A stretch of DNA of 64,000 bases from Eggerthellaceae bacterium (GTDB lineage Bacteria; Actinomycetota; Coriobacteriia; Coriobacteriales; Eggerthellaceae): NCBI GenBank assembly GCA_022791455.1, contig JAAVZC010000013.1, positions 1 through 64,000 of the forward strand, read 5' to 3'. The notes beneath the pieces are model-generated. The model did no database searches, had not been told where the DNA came from, and saw only the letters and a list, made by a program, of their open reading frames with translations. Made by a program: the position numbers and the translations under genes. Each line of letters begins with the position of its first letter. The first letter of the stretch is position 1. Below, in pieces: positions 54,756 to 64,000 of the stretch.

Positions 54756-56843
54756 ATGATTCTGCAGACCGAGCATATCTCCAAATCTTATGGCGGACGC
54801 CAGTTGTTCCATGACGTAACCTTCAAGTTGGAGGAGTTCGATCGCTTGGCGCTGGTGGGGCCTAACGGTGCCGGGAAGACCACGCTGCTCAACATTATTG
54901 CTGGGAAGGACGACCCGGACGAGGGGCGCATCCTCACGGCGAAGGGGGCCCGGGTGGGCTACCTGGAGCAGGAGGCCATCGAGATGCCTGACCGCCCCAT
55001 CTTCGAAGAGGTGATGTCCTCGCAGGTGGAGGTGCTGGAAGCCGAGCAGCGGCTCTACAAGCTTGAGCAGGAACTGGGAAGCGATCCCACCGAGGCGCAA
55101 CTGTCGGCGGTGGGCCGGGCGCGGGACGCCTATGAGCATATGGGCGGCTATTCGCTTGAGGCCAAGGTGCGCGGTGTGCTATTCGGCCTGGGGTTCAAGG
55201 AAGCGGATTTGCGCCGCTCCACCAACAACTTCTCCGGCGGCTGGCAGATGCGCATTGCCCTCTCGAAGCTGCTCATCCGCAACCCCGAGATCCTCCTTCT
55301 GGACGAGCCTACCAACCATCTAGATCTGGAATCTGTGAAATGGTTGGAGGGCTTCTTGCGCGGCTACGAGGGCACTGTGATCGTGGTGAGCCACGACCGC
55401 GCCTTCATGGACAACATGGTGGACCGCGTAGCGGAGATCGACAACGGTGAGGTGATCCTCTATAAGGGCAACTACACCGCTTATCTGCGTCAACGGCAGG
55501 AGCGCCTGGAGCTTTTGCGGGCCCAGAAGGCCAAGCAGGACGAAGAGCTCGCGCACTTGGAAGCCTTCGTCGAGAAGTTCCGCTACAAGGCCACTAAGGC
55601 GAAGCAGGCGCAAGACCGTCAGAAGCGCATCGACAAGATCATGGAGAACCGCATCGTCATTCCCGAAGAGAAGAAGACGGTACACTTCAACTTCCAGCAG
55701 CCGCCCCGCACCGGCGACATGGTGGTGAAGGGCACCGACATCGTGAAGCGCTTCGGCGACAAGACCGTCTACGACGGCCTGGACTTCACCCTCTACCGGG
55801 GGGACAAGGTGGCGCTTGTGGGCCCGAACGGCGCCGGCAAGTCGACGCTTCTGAAGATGATCGCCGATGTGCTGAAGCCCGATTCCGGCACTATCGAATA
55901 CGGCGTGCACGTGGAGCTCACCTACTACGCGCAGCACCAGCTGGAAGAGCTGCACGCTGGCAATACCGTGTTCGAGGAATTGGACCGCGTGGCCCCCGGC
56001 TGGAGCATCTCGCAGGTGCGCACGCTGCTGGGCGCCTTCCTGTTCACGGGCGATGCGGTCGATAAGAAAGTGGGCGTGCTCTCCGGCGGCGAGAAGAGCC
56101 GTTTGGCACTGGCGAAGATGCTCGTTGCGCCGAAGCCGCTGCTGTGCCTGGACGAGCCCACCAACCACCTCGATATCTCAAGCGCAGACATTCTGGAACA
56201 GGCGCTCGTGCATTTCGACGGAACCATCGTCTTCATCACCCATGACCGCCACCTTATTCGCAAGGTGGCCAATCGCATCATCGAAATCGAGCCGGGTCGG
56301 GTAACCAACTATGATGGCGATTACGACTACTATCTGTACAAGTCCGGCCAGCTGGACAACTTGAGCCCCGCCGAGCGCTCGCTTGTGGACGATCTCTTTG
56401 AGGGGGAGGGGGGCACGTCCGCCGGCAAGGGCGCAGAGAAGGCGAAGGCTCCGGGCAAAGTGGTGCAGGTGCGCAAGCATGGCAAGGAAAAGCAGCCGGC
56501 TGCGGCTGCCGCGCCGCTCACGGCTCCCAAAGAGAGCGCCCCTAAGACCAAGGAGCAGAAGCGGCGGGAAGCCGAGGCGCGAAACCGTGCCTATGCAGCT
56601 TTGAAGAACCAGCGCAAGCGGGTGGCTGTGCTGGAAAAGCAGCTGGACGAGGACAACGCCCGCATGGACGAGCTGCTGGCCCTCATGGCAGACCCGGATT
56701 TCTACATTAACGAGTCGGCTTCTACCGACGCCATTTCCGAACACGCGGTGCTGAAGAAGCGCATCGCCGCTGCCGAGGAAGAGTGGTTCATGCTCACCGA
56801 AGAGATCGAAGAGGAAATGGCCCGCCAGCAAGAGGCGCTGTAG
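54756..56843 (+). CDS. ABC-F family ATPase (ribosome-associated translation factor)
   Basis: A 695-residue soluble protein with two ABC domains and no membrane helices. Domain 1: Walker [13 protein letters not shown] (near 34-45), signature [15 protein letters not shown] (near 157-171), Walker [13 protein letters not shown] (near 179-190). Domain 2: Walker [13 protein letters not shown] (near 357), signature [15 protein letters not shown] (near 447) and [13 protein letters not shown] (near 468). The linker between them (~245-310) is charged and helical and reaches the ribosomal E site in this family. A C-terminal coiled coil (~600-695) is present. Exact subfamily (Uup, YdiF or other) is not clear by eye. 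Confidence 0.93.
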   Translation: MILQTEHISKSYGGRQLFHDVTFKLEEFDRLALVGPNGAGKTTLLNIIAGKDDPDEGRILTAKGARVGYLEQEAIEMPDRPIFEEVMSSQVEVLEAEQRLYKLEQELGSDPTEAQLSAVGRARDAYEHMGGYSLEAKVRGVLFGLGFKEADLRRSTNNFSGGWQMRIALSKLLIRNPEILLLDEPTNHLDLESVKWLEGFLRGYEGTVIVVSHDRAFMDNMVDRVAEIDNGEVILYKGNYTAYLRQRQERLELLRAQKAKQDEELAHLEAFVEKFRYKATKAKQAQDRQKRIDKIMENRIVIPEEKKTVHFNFQQPPRTGDMVVKGTDIVKRFGDKTVYDGLDFTLYRGDKVALVGPNGAGKSTLLKMIADVLKPDSGTIEYGVHVELTYYAQHQLEELHAGNTVFEELDRVAPGWSISQVRTLLGAFLFTGDAVDKKVGVLSGGEKSRLALAKMLVAPKPLLCLDEPTNHLDISSADILEQALVHFDGTIVFITHDRHLIRKVANRIIEIEPGRVTNYDGDYDYYLYKSGQLDNLSPAERSLVDDLFEGEGGTSAGKGAEKAKAPGKVVQVRKHGKEKQPAAAAAPLTAPKESAPKTKEQKRREAEARNRAYAALKNQRKRVAVLEKQLDEDNARMDELLALMADPDFYINESASTDAISEHAVLKKRIAAAEEEWFMLTEEIEEEMARQQEAL

Positions 56844-56879
56844 GGCGAATCGAAGGGAAATAAGGTACACTGTAGCGCT

Positions 56880-57560
56880 ATGTCTGATTATCTACTTTAC
56901 ATATTGGCCATGGTGCTGAGCTTCATCCCGGCCCTGGTTTGCCACGAGGCCTCGCACGGCTTTGCCGCCTACAAGCTGGGGGACCCGACGGCGAAGCGGG
57001 CTGGACGGCTCTCCTTCAACCCGCTCAAGCACATCGACCCCTTCGGCACGGTCATTTTGCCTGCCATGTTGATGCTCATGAACATGCCGGTGTTCGGCTA
57101 TGCCAAGCCGGTGCCTTACAACCCCCGTTACTTCAAGGATCCCCGCAAAGGCGACCTGATCACTGGCCTTGCAGGCCCTGCCGCCAACCTGGTGCTGGCG
57201 CTTCTGGGGGCCGGCCTTGCGTGGCTGCTGCTGAGCCCCGCCTTGAACGGAGGACTCTCGAACCCCGTATTCGAGTGGTTCTACCTCATGTATCTGCCCA
57301 CGTTCGTGCTCATCAACCTGTTCCTCATGTTCTTCAACCTGCTGCCCATCCCGCCGCTGGACGGCTCCTCTATTTTCGCCATCCTCATTCCGGCGAAGTA
57401 CCTGCCCAAGTACTACGAGATACAGCGCTACGCGTTCCCCATCTTCATGATGGCCATCATCCTTTTGCCCTACATCTTCCACGTGAACCCCTTCGGCTGG
57501 TACTTCGATATCACCGCCTATAATCTGGCCAACCTCATCTACCCGTTCAAGATCGCTTAG
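56880..57560 (+). CDS. Site-2 protease family metallopeptidase (M50)
   Basis: A 226-residue membrane protein with four to five helices. HEASH (His22, Glu23, His26) is the zinc-binding motif in the first helix, and LLPIPPLDGSSIF (near 157-169) carries the third zinc-binding Asp in the second motif (NPxPPLDG form). GLAGPAANLVLALLGAGLAWLLL lies between. It cuts within the membrane. This is the short, stand-alone type without PDZ domain that often precedes scpA. The start ATG has no clear ribosome binding site, while TACACT lies nine bases upstream. Confidence 0.9.
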   Translation: MSDYLLYILAMVLSFIPALVCHEASHGFAAYKLGDPTAKRAGRLSFNPLKHIDPFGTVILPAMLMLMNMPVFGYAKPVPYNPRYFKDPRKGDLITGLAGPAANLVLALLGAGLAWLLLSPALNGGLSNPVFEWFYLMYLPTFVLINLFLMFFNLLPIPPLDGSSIFAILIPAKYLPKYYEIQRYAFPIFMMAIILLPYIFHVNPFGWYFDITAYNLANLIYPFKIA

Positions 57561-57569
57561 GCGCTGCCC

Positions 57570-58358
57570 ATGTCGTACCGCGTGAAGATCGAGAATTTCG
57601 ATGGCCCCTTCGAGCTTCTGCTCACTTTGGTGAGCCGCGATAAGGTGGACATCGGGTCCATCTCCATTACCGAGATCGCCGATCAGTACCTGGCGGAGAT
57701 TTCCCGCATCAAGGCGCTCGATCTGGACGTGGCGAGCGACTTTCTGCTGGTAGCGGCCACGCTGCTGGAGATCAAGGCGCAAAGCCTTCTGCCCCGGCCT
57801 GCCGTGGACTTAGACGACGACATTGCCGAGCTTTCCCCCAGTGAGGCGCGCGACATGCTGGTAGAGCGGCTCATGACCTACAAGCAGTACAAGAACGCCG
57901 CCGGCTCGCTCTACGAGCGCTACGAGGCGGAAGGGCGGATGCACGCCCGACCCTTCGGGCCGGATGCGGTCTTTCTGCGGGTGATGCCGGACTTCTTGAA
58001 GGGCGTCACCACCGATGCGCTGGGGCTGCTAGCGGCCGGCGCCTATGCGCGGCGCGAGGTGTTTTTGCTGGAAAGCGAGCACATTGCCGCCAAACCGCTG
58101 CCGGTGGAAGTGCACGTGAAGGCCATCCACCAGCGCATTCGCAACAAGGGCCACCTGAAGTTTTCCGAGCTGGTAACTGACGATACCCCCACTGAAGTGC
58201 TGGTGGTCACGTTCCTGGCGCTTTTGGAGCTGTTCAAGCGCTCCATGGTGAAGCTGGAGCAGCCGAACCCCTTCGGAGACATTTTGGTGGATTACATCGA
58301 GGGCTCCGGCGAGCTCATTTTGGACGACGAGCACGGACTCACCTCCGTCGACGAATAG
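57570..58358 (+). CDS. scpA: Segregation and condensation protein A
   Basis: A 262-residue kleisin. N-terminal FDGPFELLLTLVSRDKVDIGSISITEIADQYL (near 10-42) is typical, with VASDFLLVAATLLEIKAQSLLP following (near 54-75). The C-terminal winged helix ends in TFLALLELFKRSMVKLEQPNPFGDI. It links the two SMC heads in the condensin complex used to organise and segregate chromosomes. It lies nine bases after the protease gene and 19 before scpB. Confidence 0.94.
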   Translation: MSYRVKIENFDGPFELLLTLVSRDKVDIGSISITEIADQYLAEISRIKALDLDVASDFLLVAATLLEIKAQSLLPRPAVDLDDDIAELSPSEARDMLVERLMTYKQYKNAAGSLYERYEAEGRMHARPFGPDAVFLRVMPDFLKGVTTDALGLLAAGAYARREVFLLESEHIAAKPLPVEVHVKAIHQRIRNKGHLKFSELVTDDTPTEVLVVTFLALLELFKRSMVKLEQPNPFGDILVDYIEGSGELILDDEHGLTSVDE

Positions 58359-58377
58359 GGAAGGGAAGCGATACTCA

Positions 58378-59163
58378 GTGTTCCAGGGAATCACCGAAGC
58401 CGATTTGCCGGGGGCCATGGAAGCCCTCCTGTTCGTGACCGACCAGCCGGTGAGCGCCGTCACGCTGGCGGAGATGCTGGAGTGCGACGCCAGCCTAGCG
58501 GAAAGCGCGCTGCTGGCGCTGCAAGAGCAGCTGGCCAGCGGCAACCGCGGCATTCAGCTGCGGGAAGTGGCCGGCGGCTGGCGCTTGTTCACCCACCCCG
58601 CCTACCATGAGCTTATCGAGAAGTACGTTGTTTCCTGGGACACGCGCAAGCTTTCCGCCGCCGCTATGGAGACGCTGGCCATCGTGGCCTACTCGCAGCC
58701 CTGTACCCGCGGCCAGGTGGCCTCGGTGCGCGGCGTGAACTCCGACAGCCCCATGAACTCTCTGGTCGAGAAGGGCCTGCTGCGGGAAGTGGGCGTGGCG
58801 GATGCCCCGGGCAATCCGGTGCTCTACGGCACCACGCGCACGTTCCTGGAAAAGTTCGGCCTGCGCACGGTGGCGGACCTTCCCGATCTTGCCCAGTTCG
58901 TGCCGGACGAGGAGACGCGCCGCCTTGTGGCCGAGCGGCTTTCTGCCGTGCGCGTGCAGATGGAAGCAGTCGAGGGCGAAGAAAAGCCCGCTGCTCCTGT
59001 CGCTTCCGAGGCCGACGCCGACAATGAAGGGGAGCAGGCCACCGCTCCCGGCCCGGTCGAAGACGCAGCACGGGCCGCTATGGCCGCCGCCTTCAGCGCG
59101 CTTTCCGGTGCGGTGGAGAAGATAGATTTCGACACGCTTGTCTTCGAGACGGACGATGAGTAG
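58378..59163 (+). CDS. scpB: Segregation and condensation protein B
   Basis: A 261-residue protein starting at GTG after AAGGGAAG. Two winged-helix domains are seen: ALLFVTDQPVSAVTLAEMLE (~14-34) and SAAAMETLAIVAYSQPCTRGQVASVRGVNSD (~96-126), the latter the family signature. The last ~60 residues form an acidic, Ala-rich tail that is longer than usual. It dimerises and binds ScpA. Its stop lies inside the next gene, an eight-base overlap. Confidence 0.93.
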   Translation: MFQGITEADLPGAMEALLFVTDQPVSAVTLAEMLECDASLAESALLALQEQLASGNRGIQLREVAGGWRLFTHPAYHELIEKYVVSWDTRKLSAAAMETLAIVAYSQPCTRGQVASVRGVNSDSPMNSLVEKGLLREVGVADAPGNPVLYGTTRTFLEKFGLRTVADLPDLAQFVPDEETRRLVAERLSAVRVQMEAVEGEEKPAAPVASEADADNEGEQATAPGPVEDAARAAMAAAFSALSGAVEKIDFDTLVFETDDE

Positions 59164-59938
59164 CCAGGGGCCCGTTCGGCTCCAGAAGTTCTTGGCCCGC
59201 TGCGGCGTTGCCTCGCGCCGGGCATGCGAGGAACTCATCGCCGCCGGACGCGTGAGTGTGAACGGCGCTTTTGTCACCGAATTGGGGACGAAGGTGGATC
59301 CTGCGGCGGACAAGGTGGCAGTTGACGGTCTCGAAGTCTCTTTGCCTGACGAAGCCGTGGTGCTCGCCCTGAACAAGCCCGTGGGCTTCCTGACCACGAT
59401 GGACGACCCGCAAGGTCGCGAAACAGTGGCCTCCCTCGTGCCCACCGACCGCTATCCGGGGCTTTTCCCCGTCGGACGACTGGACGGAGACACGTCCGGC
59501 CTTCTCCTGTTCACCAACGATGGAGAACTCGGCAACAACCTCATTCATCCGCGCAAGCATGTGGAGAAGACTTATCTGGCGCTCGTGGAGGGGATACCTG
59601 ACGATGCTGCCCTCGACCAATTGCAAAAGGGCGTGCTCCTGGAAGACGGCCCTACGCTTCCGGCACGGGCACGGCTTCTTGGCAGCAATGCCGCCCAGAA
59701 GCAGGCGCAGGCTCTGGGGTGGCAGCAGGGGCCCCGCCAAAGAATTGTGGAATTGACCATAACCGAAGGGCGCAACCGCCAAGTTAGGCGTATGCTTGCC
59801 TCCGTCGGCCATCCGGTGCGCCAGCTGCACCGGGTCCGTGTGGGGTCGCTCGAATTGGGAGGGCTGCCCTGCGGCCAATGGCGGTTGCTCACCGAAGAGG
59901 AAACCGCTGCTTTGGAGGCACTGGCAACTGACTGCTAA
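59156..59938 (+). CDS. rluB: 23S rRNA pseudouridine synthase (RluB/RsuA family)
   Basis: ATG 59156, inside the end of scpB, gives 260 residues; a TTG at 59138 is a less likely start. An S4 RNA-binding domain (RLQKFLARCGVASRRACEELIAAGRVSVNG, ~7-36) precedes the synthase domain. The catalytic aspartate is in FPVGRLDGDTSGLLLFTNDGEL (near 102-123), and EGRNRQVRRMLASVGHPV lies near 203-220. It isomerises a uridine in helix 80-90 of 23S rRNA in the RluB branch. scpA-scpB-rluB is a common order in bacteria. Confidence 0.9.
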   Translation: MSSQGPVRLQKFLARCGVASRRACEELIAAGRVSVNGAFVTELGTKVDPAADKVAVDGLEVSLPDEAVVLALNKPVGFLTTMDDPQGRETVASLVPTDRYPGLFPVGRLDGDTSGLLLFTNDGELGNNLIHPRKHVEKTYLALVEGIPDDAALDQLQKGVLLEDGPTLPARARLLGSNAAQKQAQALGWQQGPRQRIVELTITEGRNRQVRRMLASVGHPVRQLHRVRVGSLELGGLPCGQWRLLTEEETAALEALATDC

Positions 59939-59981
59939 AGTTAAACGGTTGACCTTCGATCGTGAAAATGGACAGTGAGCG

Positions 59982-61163
59982 ATGGATATTTCAGAACACA
60001 TTGAGACCGAGAAACAGCCGCTGGGGTTCTCGTCGGTCTGCATCATAGGTCTGGGGCTCATTGGCGCTTCGTTTGCCGGCGCCATTAAAGAAGCGGCCCC
60101 TGCCGTCACCGTGGTTGGCGTCGACACCGACCCGGCTACGCTTGCCGCTGCGGCCGAACGCGGGTGGGCCGATGCCGCTTACTTGCCGGAATCCGAGGAA
60201 CTGCGGAAGTTTCTTTCGCACGATTGCCAGCTGGTGGTTTTGGCGACGCCGGTTTATGCAGTGGACGACTACTTCCGCCTTCTTGCGGATTGCACGTTTG
60301 CGGGCGTGGTAACCGACACCATCTCCACCAAGGCCCATATCCTCGATGCCGCCAAGGAGCTGCTGCCGAAGGAATGCGACTTCATTCCCGGTCACCCCAT
60401 GTCCGGCTCCGAGAAGAGCGGCATTGCGGGCGCGCGGGCGGACCTGTTCAAGGGCATCAATTGGATTCTTTGCCCCGACGAGCGTACGGTGCCGGAGAAC
60501 TTCCAGCACCTCCACGAGCTGATCACTGGCATCGAAGCGCGCGTGGTCTCGCTTCCGCGCGAAGAGCACGACCAGGCGGTGGCGGTGGTGAGCCATGTGC
60601 CCCACATGGTGGCCGCCGCACTCATGCAGCTGGCCAGCAACCACGCCGACGACACCCAGTCGCTCATGCGGCTGGCGGCCGGCGGATTCAAGGACACCAC
60701 CCGCATCGCCGCCGGCTCGCCGAAGCTGTGGTGCGGCATTGCTTTCGACAACGCCCAGGCGCTCCAAGAGGGGCTTGCCGAGATGCAGTCGATCATCGGC
60801 GGCTTCTCCGCAGCGCTTGAGAAGCAGGACCGCGAAGGCTTCACCGCGCTTCTGCAGAAGGCCTCCGAGGCCCGCAAGGCGCTTCCGGCCGCGTGGGTGC
60901 CCTCTACTGACAAGCTGCTGGAAGTGCGCATCCCCATGATCAACCGCAACGGCGTCGTGGCGGAAGTGACCACCATCGCGAGCGCTGCCGGCTGCAATAT
61001 CCAATCCATCGAAATCGACCACATCAGCGAGGGCAACGCCGTCCTTTCGCTGATCCTGACCGACGAGGGGAACATCGGGAAGCTCTCGATGGACCTTATC
61101 AACGGCGGTTACGCTGTCTCATTTAGCCCACTTATGGTGAAGGAGCATGCTCATGTCGACTGA
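59982..61163 (+). CDS. tyrA: Prephenate dehydrogenase with ACT domain
   Basis: A 393-residue enzyme on the tyrosine branch. The NAD-binding loop GLGLIGASFAGAI lies at ~23-35, VVTDTISTKAHIL near 108, the catalytic histidine in PGHPMSGSEKSGI near 133-145, and the helical domain with SHVPHMVAAALMQLAS near 205-220. Residues ~310-385 (LLEVRIPMINRNGVVAEVTTIASAAGCNI) form a regulatory ACT domain that would bind tyrosine. It converts prephenate to 4-hydroxyphenylpyruvate. It overlaps aroA by 11 bases, joining two aromatic amino-acid steps in one unit. Confidence 0.94.
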   Translation: MDISEHIETEKQPLGFSSVCIIGLGLIGASFAGAIKEAAPAVTVVGVDTDPATLAAAAERGWADAAYLPESEELRKFLSHDCQLVVLATPVYAVDDYFRLLADCTFAGVVTDTISTKAHILDAAKELLPKECDFIPGHPMSGSEKSGIAGARADLFKGINWILCPDERTVPENFQHLHELITGIEARVVSLPREEHDQAVAVVSHVPHMVAAALMQLASNHADDTQSLMRLAAGGFKDTTRIAAGSPKLWCGIAFDNAQALQEGLAEMQSIIGGFSAALEKQDREGFTALLQKASEARKALPAAWVPSTDKLLEVRIPMINRNGVVAEVTTIASAAGCNIQSIEIDHISEGNAVLSLILTDEGNIGKLSMDLINGGYAVSFSPLMVKEHAHVD

Positions 61164-62478
61164 TCGCCTGACCACTATCGATCCGCTTACCGGCCCTCTT
61201 CGGGGAACCGCCACCGTCCCGGGGGACAAGTCCATCTCGCATCGCGCGGTGCTGTTCTCTGCCATGGCCGAAGGTACGTCCACGGTATCCGGCGTGCTCG
61301 ACTCCCAAGACGTGCGCTCTTCCATGGCCGCCGTAGCGCAGCTGGGCGCGCAAGTTGACTTGAAGGAGCAGGAAGACGGCAGCCTTGCCGGCACCATCAC
61401 CGGATGGGGAAGTGCTGGCCCCGCCCAACCAAACGAGCGCGTCTACTGCGGCAATTCCGGCACTACAGTGCGCCTGCTCATGGGCATTTTGGCCCCCTGG
61501 CCTATCACCGTCACGCTCGACGGGGACGAATCGCTGCGCCGCCGCCCCATGCGTCGCATCGCCGCCCCCCTCATGAAGATGGGGGCGAAGTTCGAGCCGG
61601 TGGGGCAGGAGCTGCTACCCCTCACAGAAACCGGTAACCCCGCGCTTAAGGCCATCACCTACGACGCCCCTATGGCATCTGCCCAGCTGAAGACCGCCGT
61701 GTTGCTGGCTGGCGTGTTCGCCAAGGGCACCACTACGGTGAACGAGCCGGCGCCATCCCGCAACCATACCGAGCTCATGCTGCCGGAATTCGGCGTGCCC
61801 ACCACCGCCGCCGCCCGCACCGCCTCGGTGAAGGGACCGGCCCAGCTGAAGGCGAGCGATGTCTGCGTGCCGGGAGACCCTTCTTCCGCTGCGTTTTTGA
61901 CCGCCGCTGCCCTGCTTAAGCCCGGCAGCTCCGTAACCATCGAGAACGTCTCTCTGAACCCTGCCCGCATCGGGTTTTTGCGTACGCTCGAGCGCATGGG
62001 AGCCAATGTGGAAGAAGCCCACTGCGGCCAGGAGGGCAAGGAACCGAACGGCTCCATCACCGCCGTCTACACGCCCACCCTGCGCGGCTGCGAAGTGCCC
62101 CCGCAGCACATTGCCTCGCTCATCGACGAGATTCCGGTGCTGGCGCTGGTGGCGGCCCATGCCCGCGGCGTCACCGTGTTCAAAGAAGTCGGGGAGCTGC
62201 GGGTGAAGGAGACCGATCGTTTGGCCGCCATCATCGAAGGGCTCTCGCTTCTGGGGGTGGATGCCTGGGAAGAGGGGAACAACCTGTTCATCGAGGGCAA
62301 TCCCGATCTGGAGGTGCCCGCAGGCCTCGTCTTCGATTCCCACAGGGACCATCGTTTGGCCATGACCTGGGCCATTGCCGGCCTTTGCGGCCAAAACTCG
62401 GTGCAGATTCGCGACTTCGAGTCCGTTGCGGTCAGCTATCCGGGATTCCTGTCCGACATTCGCGCATTGGAGGCGTAA
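61153..62478 (+). CDS. aroA: 3-phosphoshikimate 1-carboxyvinyltransferase (EPSP synthase)
   Basis: ATG 61153 is chosen over ATG 61147 because AAGGAG (61140-61145) is seven bases away instead of one, giving 441 residues. GDKSISHRAVLFSAM (near 24-38), YCGNSGTTVRLLMG (near 98-111), VPGDPSSAAFLTAAALL (near 237-253) and KETDRLAAIIEGL (near 353-365) match the family. It joins shikimate-3-phosphate and phosphoenolpyruvate in chorismate synthesis. Its stop abuts the cmk start, TAA-ATG. Confidence 0.95.
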   Translation: MSTDRLTTIDPLTGPLRGTATVPGDKSISHRAVLFSAMAEGTSTVSGVLDSQDVRSSMAAVAQLGAQVDLKEQEDGSLAGTITGWGSAGPAQPNERVYCGNSGTTVRLLMGILAPWPITVTLDGDESLRRRPMRRIAAPLMKMGAKFEPVGQELLPLTETGNPALKAITYDAPMASAQLKTAVLLAGVFAKGTTTVNEPAPSRNHTELMLPEFGVPTTAAARTASVKGPAQLKASDVCVPGDPSSAAFLTAAALLKPGSSVTIENVSLNPARIGFLRTLERMGANVEEAHCGQEGKEPNGSITAVYTPTLRGCEVPPQHIASLIDEIPVLALVAAHARGVTVFKEVGELRVKETDRLAAIIEGLSLLGVDAWEEGNNLFIEGNPDLEVPAGLVFDSHRDHRLAMTWAIAGLCGQNSVQIRDFESVAVSYPGFLSDIRALEA

Positions 62479-63153
62479 ATGATCATCGCTATCGACGGCC
62501 CGTCCGGGGCCGGCAAGTCCACCGTTGCCAAAGCGGTTGCCAAGAAGCTGGACTTCGACTGCCTGGACACGGGCGCAATGTATCGGGCCGTGGCCTGGAA
62601 GGCGCTGCAGGACGGTGTCGCCCTGGACGATGCGGCCGGACTTGAGGCCATTGCGGTAAACGATGCGATTGACTTTGGCCGCGACGGCGGCTCCCAGACG
62701 GTGGCCATTGCGGGCTATGACGTCACGGCCGCCATCCGCACCGCCGAGATCGACCGCGCCGTGAGCCCCGTTTCTGCCTGCCCCGCCGTGCGCGAGGCGC
62801 TTGTGGAGCAGCAGCGGCGCATCGGGCTGGCCGGCAACTACGTGGTGGAGGGGCGCGACATTGGCACCGTGGTGTTCCCGGCGGCCGAAGTGAAGGTGTT
62901 CCTTACCGCCTCGCCGGAAGAGCGGGCTCATCGCCGCGTGCGGCAGAACGTAGACCGCGGCATTGGCTCCATCGACTACCAGACGGTCCTTGCCGATATC
63001 ATCCGCCGCGACGACATCGATTCGAACCGGGCCGCCTCGCCGCTGAAACCGGCCGAAGACGCCGTTCCCATGGACTCCACCGGCACCTACATCGAGGACG
63101 TCATCGACGCCATCTGCGACCTGGCCTACGCCCGCGGCGCGGAAAGGGCCTGA
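62479..63153 (+). CDS. cmk: Cytidylate kinase
   Basis: A 224-residue kinase. Walker A is IAIDGPSGAGKSTVAKAVA (residues 3-21), LDTGAMYRAVAW (near 31-42) binds CMP, and VVEGRDIGTVVFP (near 122-134) is conserved. It phosphorylates CMP and dCMP. The start directly follows the aroA stop with no gap. aroA-cmk is a conserved pairing across many bacteria. Confidence 0.95.
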   Translation: MIIAIDGPSGAGKSTVAKAVAKKLDFDCLDTGAMYRAVAWKALQDGVALDDAAGLEAIAVNDAIDFGRDGGSQTVAIAGYDVTAAIRTAEIDRAVSPVSACPAVREALVEQQRRIGLAGNYVVEGRDIGTVVFPAAEVKVFLTASPEERAHRRVRQNVDRGIGSIDYQTVLADIIRRDDIDSNRAASPLKPAEDAVPMDSTGTYIEDVIDAICDLAYARGAERA

Positions 63154-63155
63154 TC

Positions 63156-63998
63156 ATGAGCCTCTTCATGCCTATGAGCGAGATGTGGGACCTGCCCCTT
63201 CCCGGCAAGCGGGGGGAGCGCCACATTCCCCATTGGTTCGGCAACCTGGCCTTTGCGGTGGTGGGGCTCATCTGCAAGATCTGCTGGCGCTATAAGGTGG
63301 AAGGACGCGAGCACCTGCGCGCCTTCAAGGACAAGAGCGGCGTGCTGCTGGTTTCCAACCACACCTCGTTTCTGGACGTGGTGTTCATGTATCTTTCTTG
63401 CCGACCCTCCCAGTGGGTGCGGCTCATGGGGCGCGACAGCCTCTTCGACAACGCCGGCGGCTTGCTGGGGCAGGCGCTTTCCCGCGTGGGGGCGTTTCCG
63501 GTGAAGCGCGATTCCGCCGATCGCAGCGCCATCAAGCGCGCCACCCGCATGCTTAAGAACCAGGAAATTGTGGGCATCCTGCCGGAAGGCACTCGCCGCG
63601 GCCGCGGCACCGCCGAGATGAAGCTCCACTCCGGCGCCGCCTTCATCGCGAAGATGGGCAAGGCGCCCATCATTCCTATGACCGTGCGCAACGCCGAGCT
63701 GGTGAAGCAGAAGGGCAAGTTCATCCGCTTCCCGAAGATTTCGGTGGAGTTCGGCACGCCCATCTTGGTGGGGGATTTCGATTTCCTGCCGAAAGAAGAG
63801 CGGCTGGATGCCTGCACCTGGTATGCGATGCGGGAGTGCTTCGCCCTTTCCCGCCGCATCCCCGCAGATGAGGTGGACATGCATGAGCTGTTCCCCTCGG
63901 CAAAAGACTATTCGGATGCATTTGCCCAGCACCCGCTGCCCGTCCACAGCGCCGACGAGGTGGCTAGCGCGATGAGCGCAGGAAAGTCGGCATCATGA
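63156..63998 (+). CDS. plsC: 1-acyl-sn-glycerol-3-phosphate acyltransferase
   Basis: A 280-residue protein with one hydrophobic segment near the N-terminus (~30-46). The acyltransferase motifs are VSNHTSFLDVVFM (NHx4D, near 66-78) and LPEGTRRGRGTAE (near 145-157), with IPMTVRN-type substrate residues afterwards. It adds the second fatty acid to lysophosphatidic acid in phospholipid synthesis at the membrane. It starts two bases after cmk. Its stop overlaps another ATG. Confidence 0.92.
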   Translation: MSLFMPMSEMWDLPLPGKRGERHIPHWFGNLAFAVVGLICKICWRYKVEGREHLRAFKDKSGVLLVSNHTSFLDVVFMYLSCRPSQWVRLMGRDSLFDNAGGLLGQALSRVGAFPVKRDSADRSAIKRATRMLKNQEIVGILPEGTRRGRGTAEMKLHSGAAFIAKMGKAPIIPMTVRNAELVKQKGKFIRFPKISVEFGTPILVGDFDFLPKEERLDACTWYAMRECFALSRRIPADEVDMHELFPSAKDYSDAFAQHPLPVHSADEVASAMSAGKSAS

Positions 63999-64000
63999 AG
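63995..64000 (+). CDS. First two codons of the next gene (truncated by the window)
   Basis: ATGAAG overlaps the plsC stop as ATGA, with AGGAAAG eight bases upstream. In many bacteria ispH follows cmk-plsC, but nothing in six bases can show that. Confidence 0.4.

Overview
The window is GC-rich bacterial chromosome that looks like a member of the Coriobacteriia, probably Eggerthellaceae. I infer this from the dense high-GC coding, frequent GTG starts, a SAM riboswitch in front of metK, tRNA genes with encoded CCA, and the TIGR03960 radical SAM / TIGR03936 / TSCPD trio next to a rod-shape operon. No rRNA, CRISPR array, integrase or insertion sequence was found. The genus cannot be fixed from the sequence alone.

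Bases 1-4.5 kb are an accessory island with patchy base composition. It holds the broken 3' end of a polymorphic-toxin gene (AHH-nuclease tail, frameshifted and lacking its catalytic motif), a fused two-domain immunity protein (Imm11/DUF1629 plus YwqG/DUF1963), an HTH protein overlapping an AbiEii-like nucleotidyltransferase, and a RelB-like antitoxin with a PIN-domain toxin behind a 20-bp perfect palindrome.

From 4.5 to 16.3 kb the genes are core: a radical SAM protein, metK behind a SAM riboswitch whose closing stem runs into the ribosome binding site, priA, the main sigma factor rpoD, an RlmKL-type 23S rRNA methyltransferase with a decayed RlmL half and a repeat fragment inside its coding sequence, tRNA-Asn, a PAP2 phosphatase, the Ser/Thr symporter sstT and tRNA-Leu. 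Long hairpin repeats of the type ...CATCCTGAGCGGAG... recur at 10.1 kb and 24.2 kb.

Bases 16.3-24.1 kb hold a compact type IV pilus-like operon on the minus strand: a transglutaminase lipoprotein, a PilC/GspF platform, four small membrane-anchored pilin-like proteins and a PilT-type ATPase. No PilB-type assembly ATPase or prepilin peptidase is in the cluster. Divergent to it lies a REC-HD-GYP-GGDEF protein, with motifs for both making and degrading cyclic di-GMP, followed by an Hpt protein. This is the most system-like unusual locus in the window.

Bases 24.4-39.7 kb cover protein quality control and translation (tig, clpP, clpX, valS, a zinc-ribbon membrane protein, thrS), thioredoxin reductase and thioredoxin, a CPA2 antiporter, prfA, a prmC carrying a large insertion, and a purine nucleoside phosphorylase. 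A C39-peptidase-like membrane protein that has lost its catalytic residues follows on the minus strand.

Bases 40.9-50.8 kb form the elongasome operon mreB-mreC-mreD-PBP2-rodA, continuing through a DUF697 protein into the TIGR03960/TIGR03936/TSCPD genes. A two-gene MBOAT/DHHW O-acyltransferase module for an exported polymer follows, then a LEA-like 11-mer repeat protein, a 108-nt RNA-foldable hairpin element, tRNA-Asp, and an ABC-F ATPase 54 bases downstream of it with a terminator between. The window ends with a tightly packed run: site-2 protease, scpA, scpB, an RluB-type pseudouridine synthase, tyrA, aroA, cmk, plsC and the first two codons of another gene.
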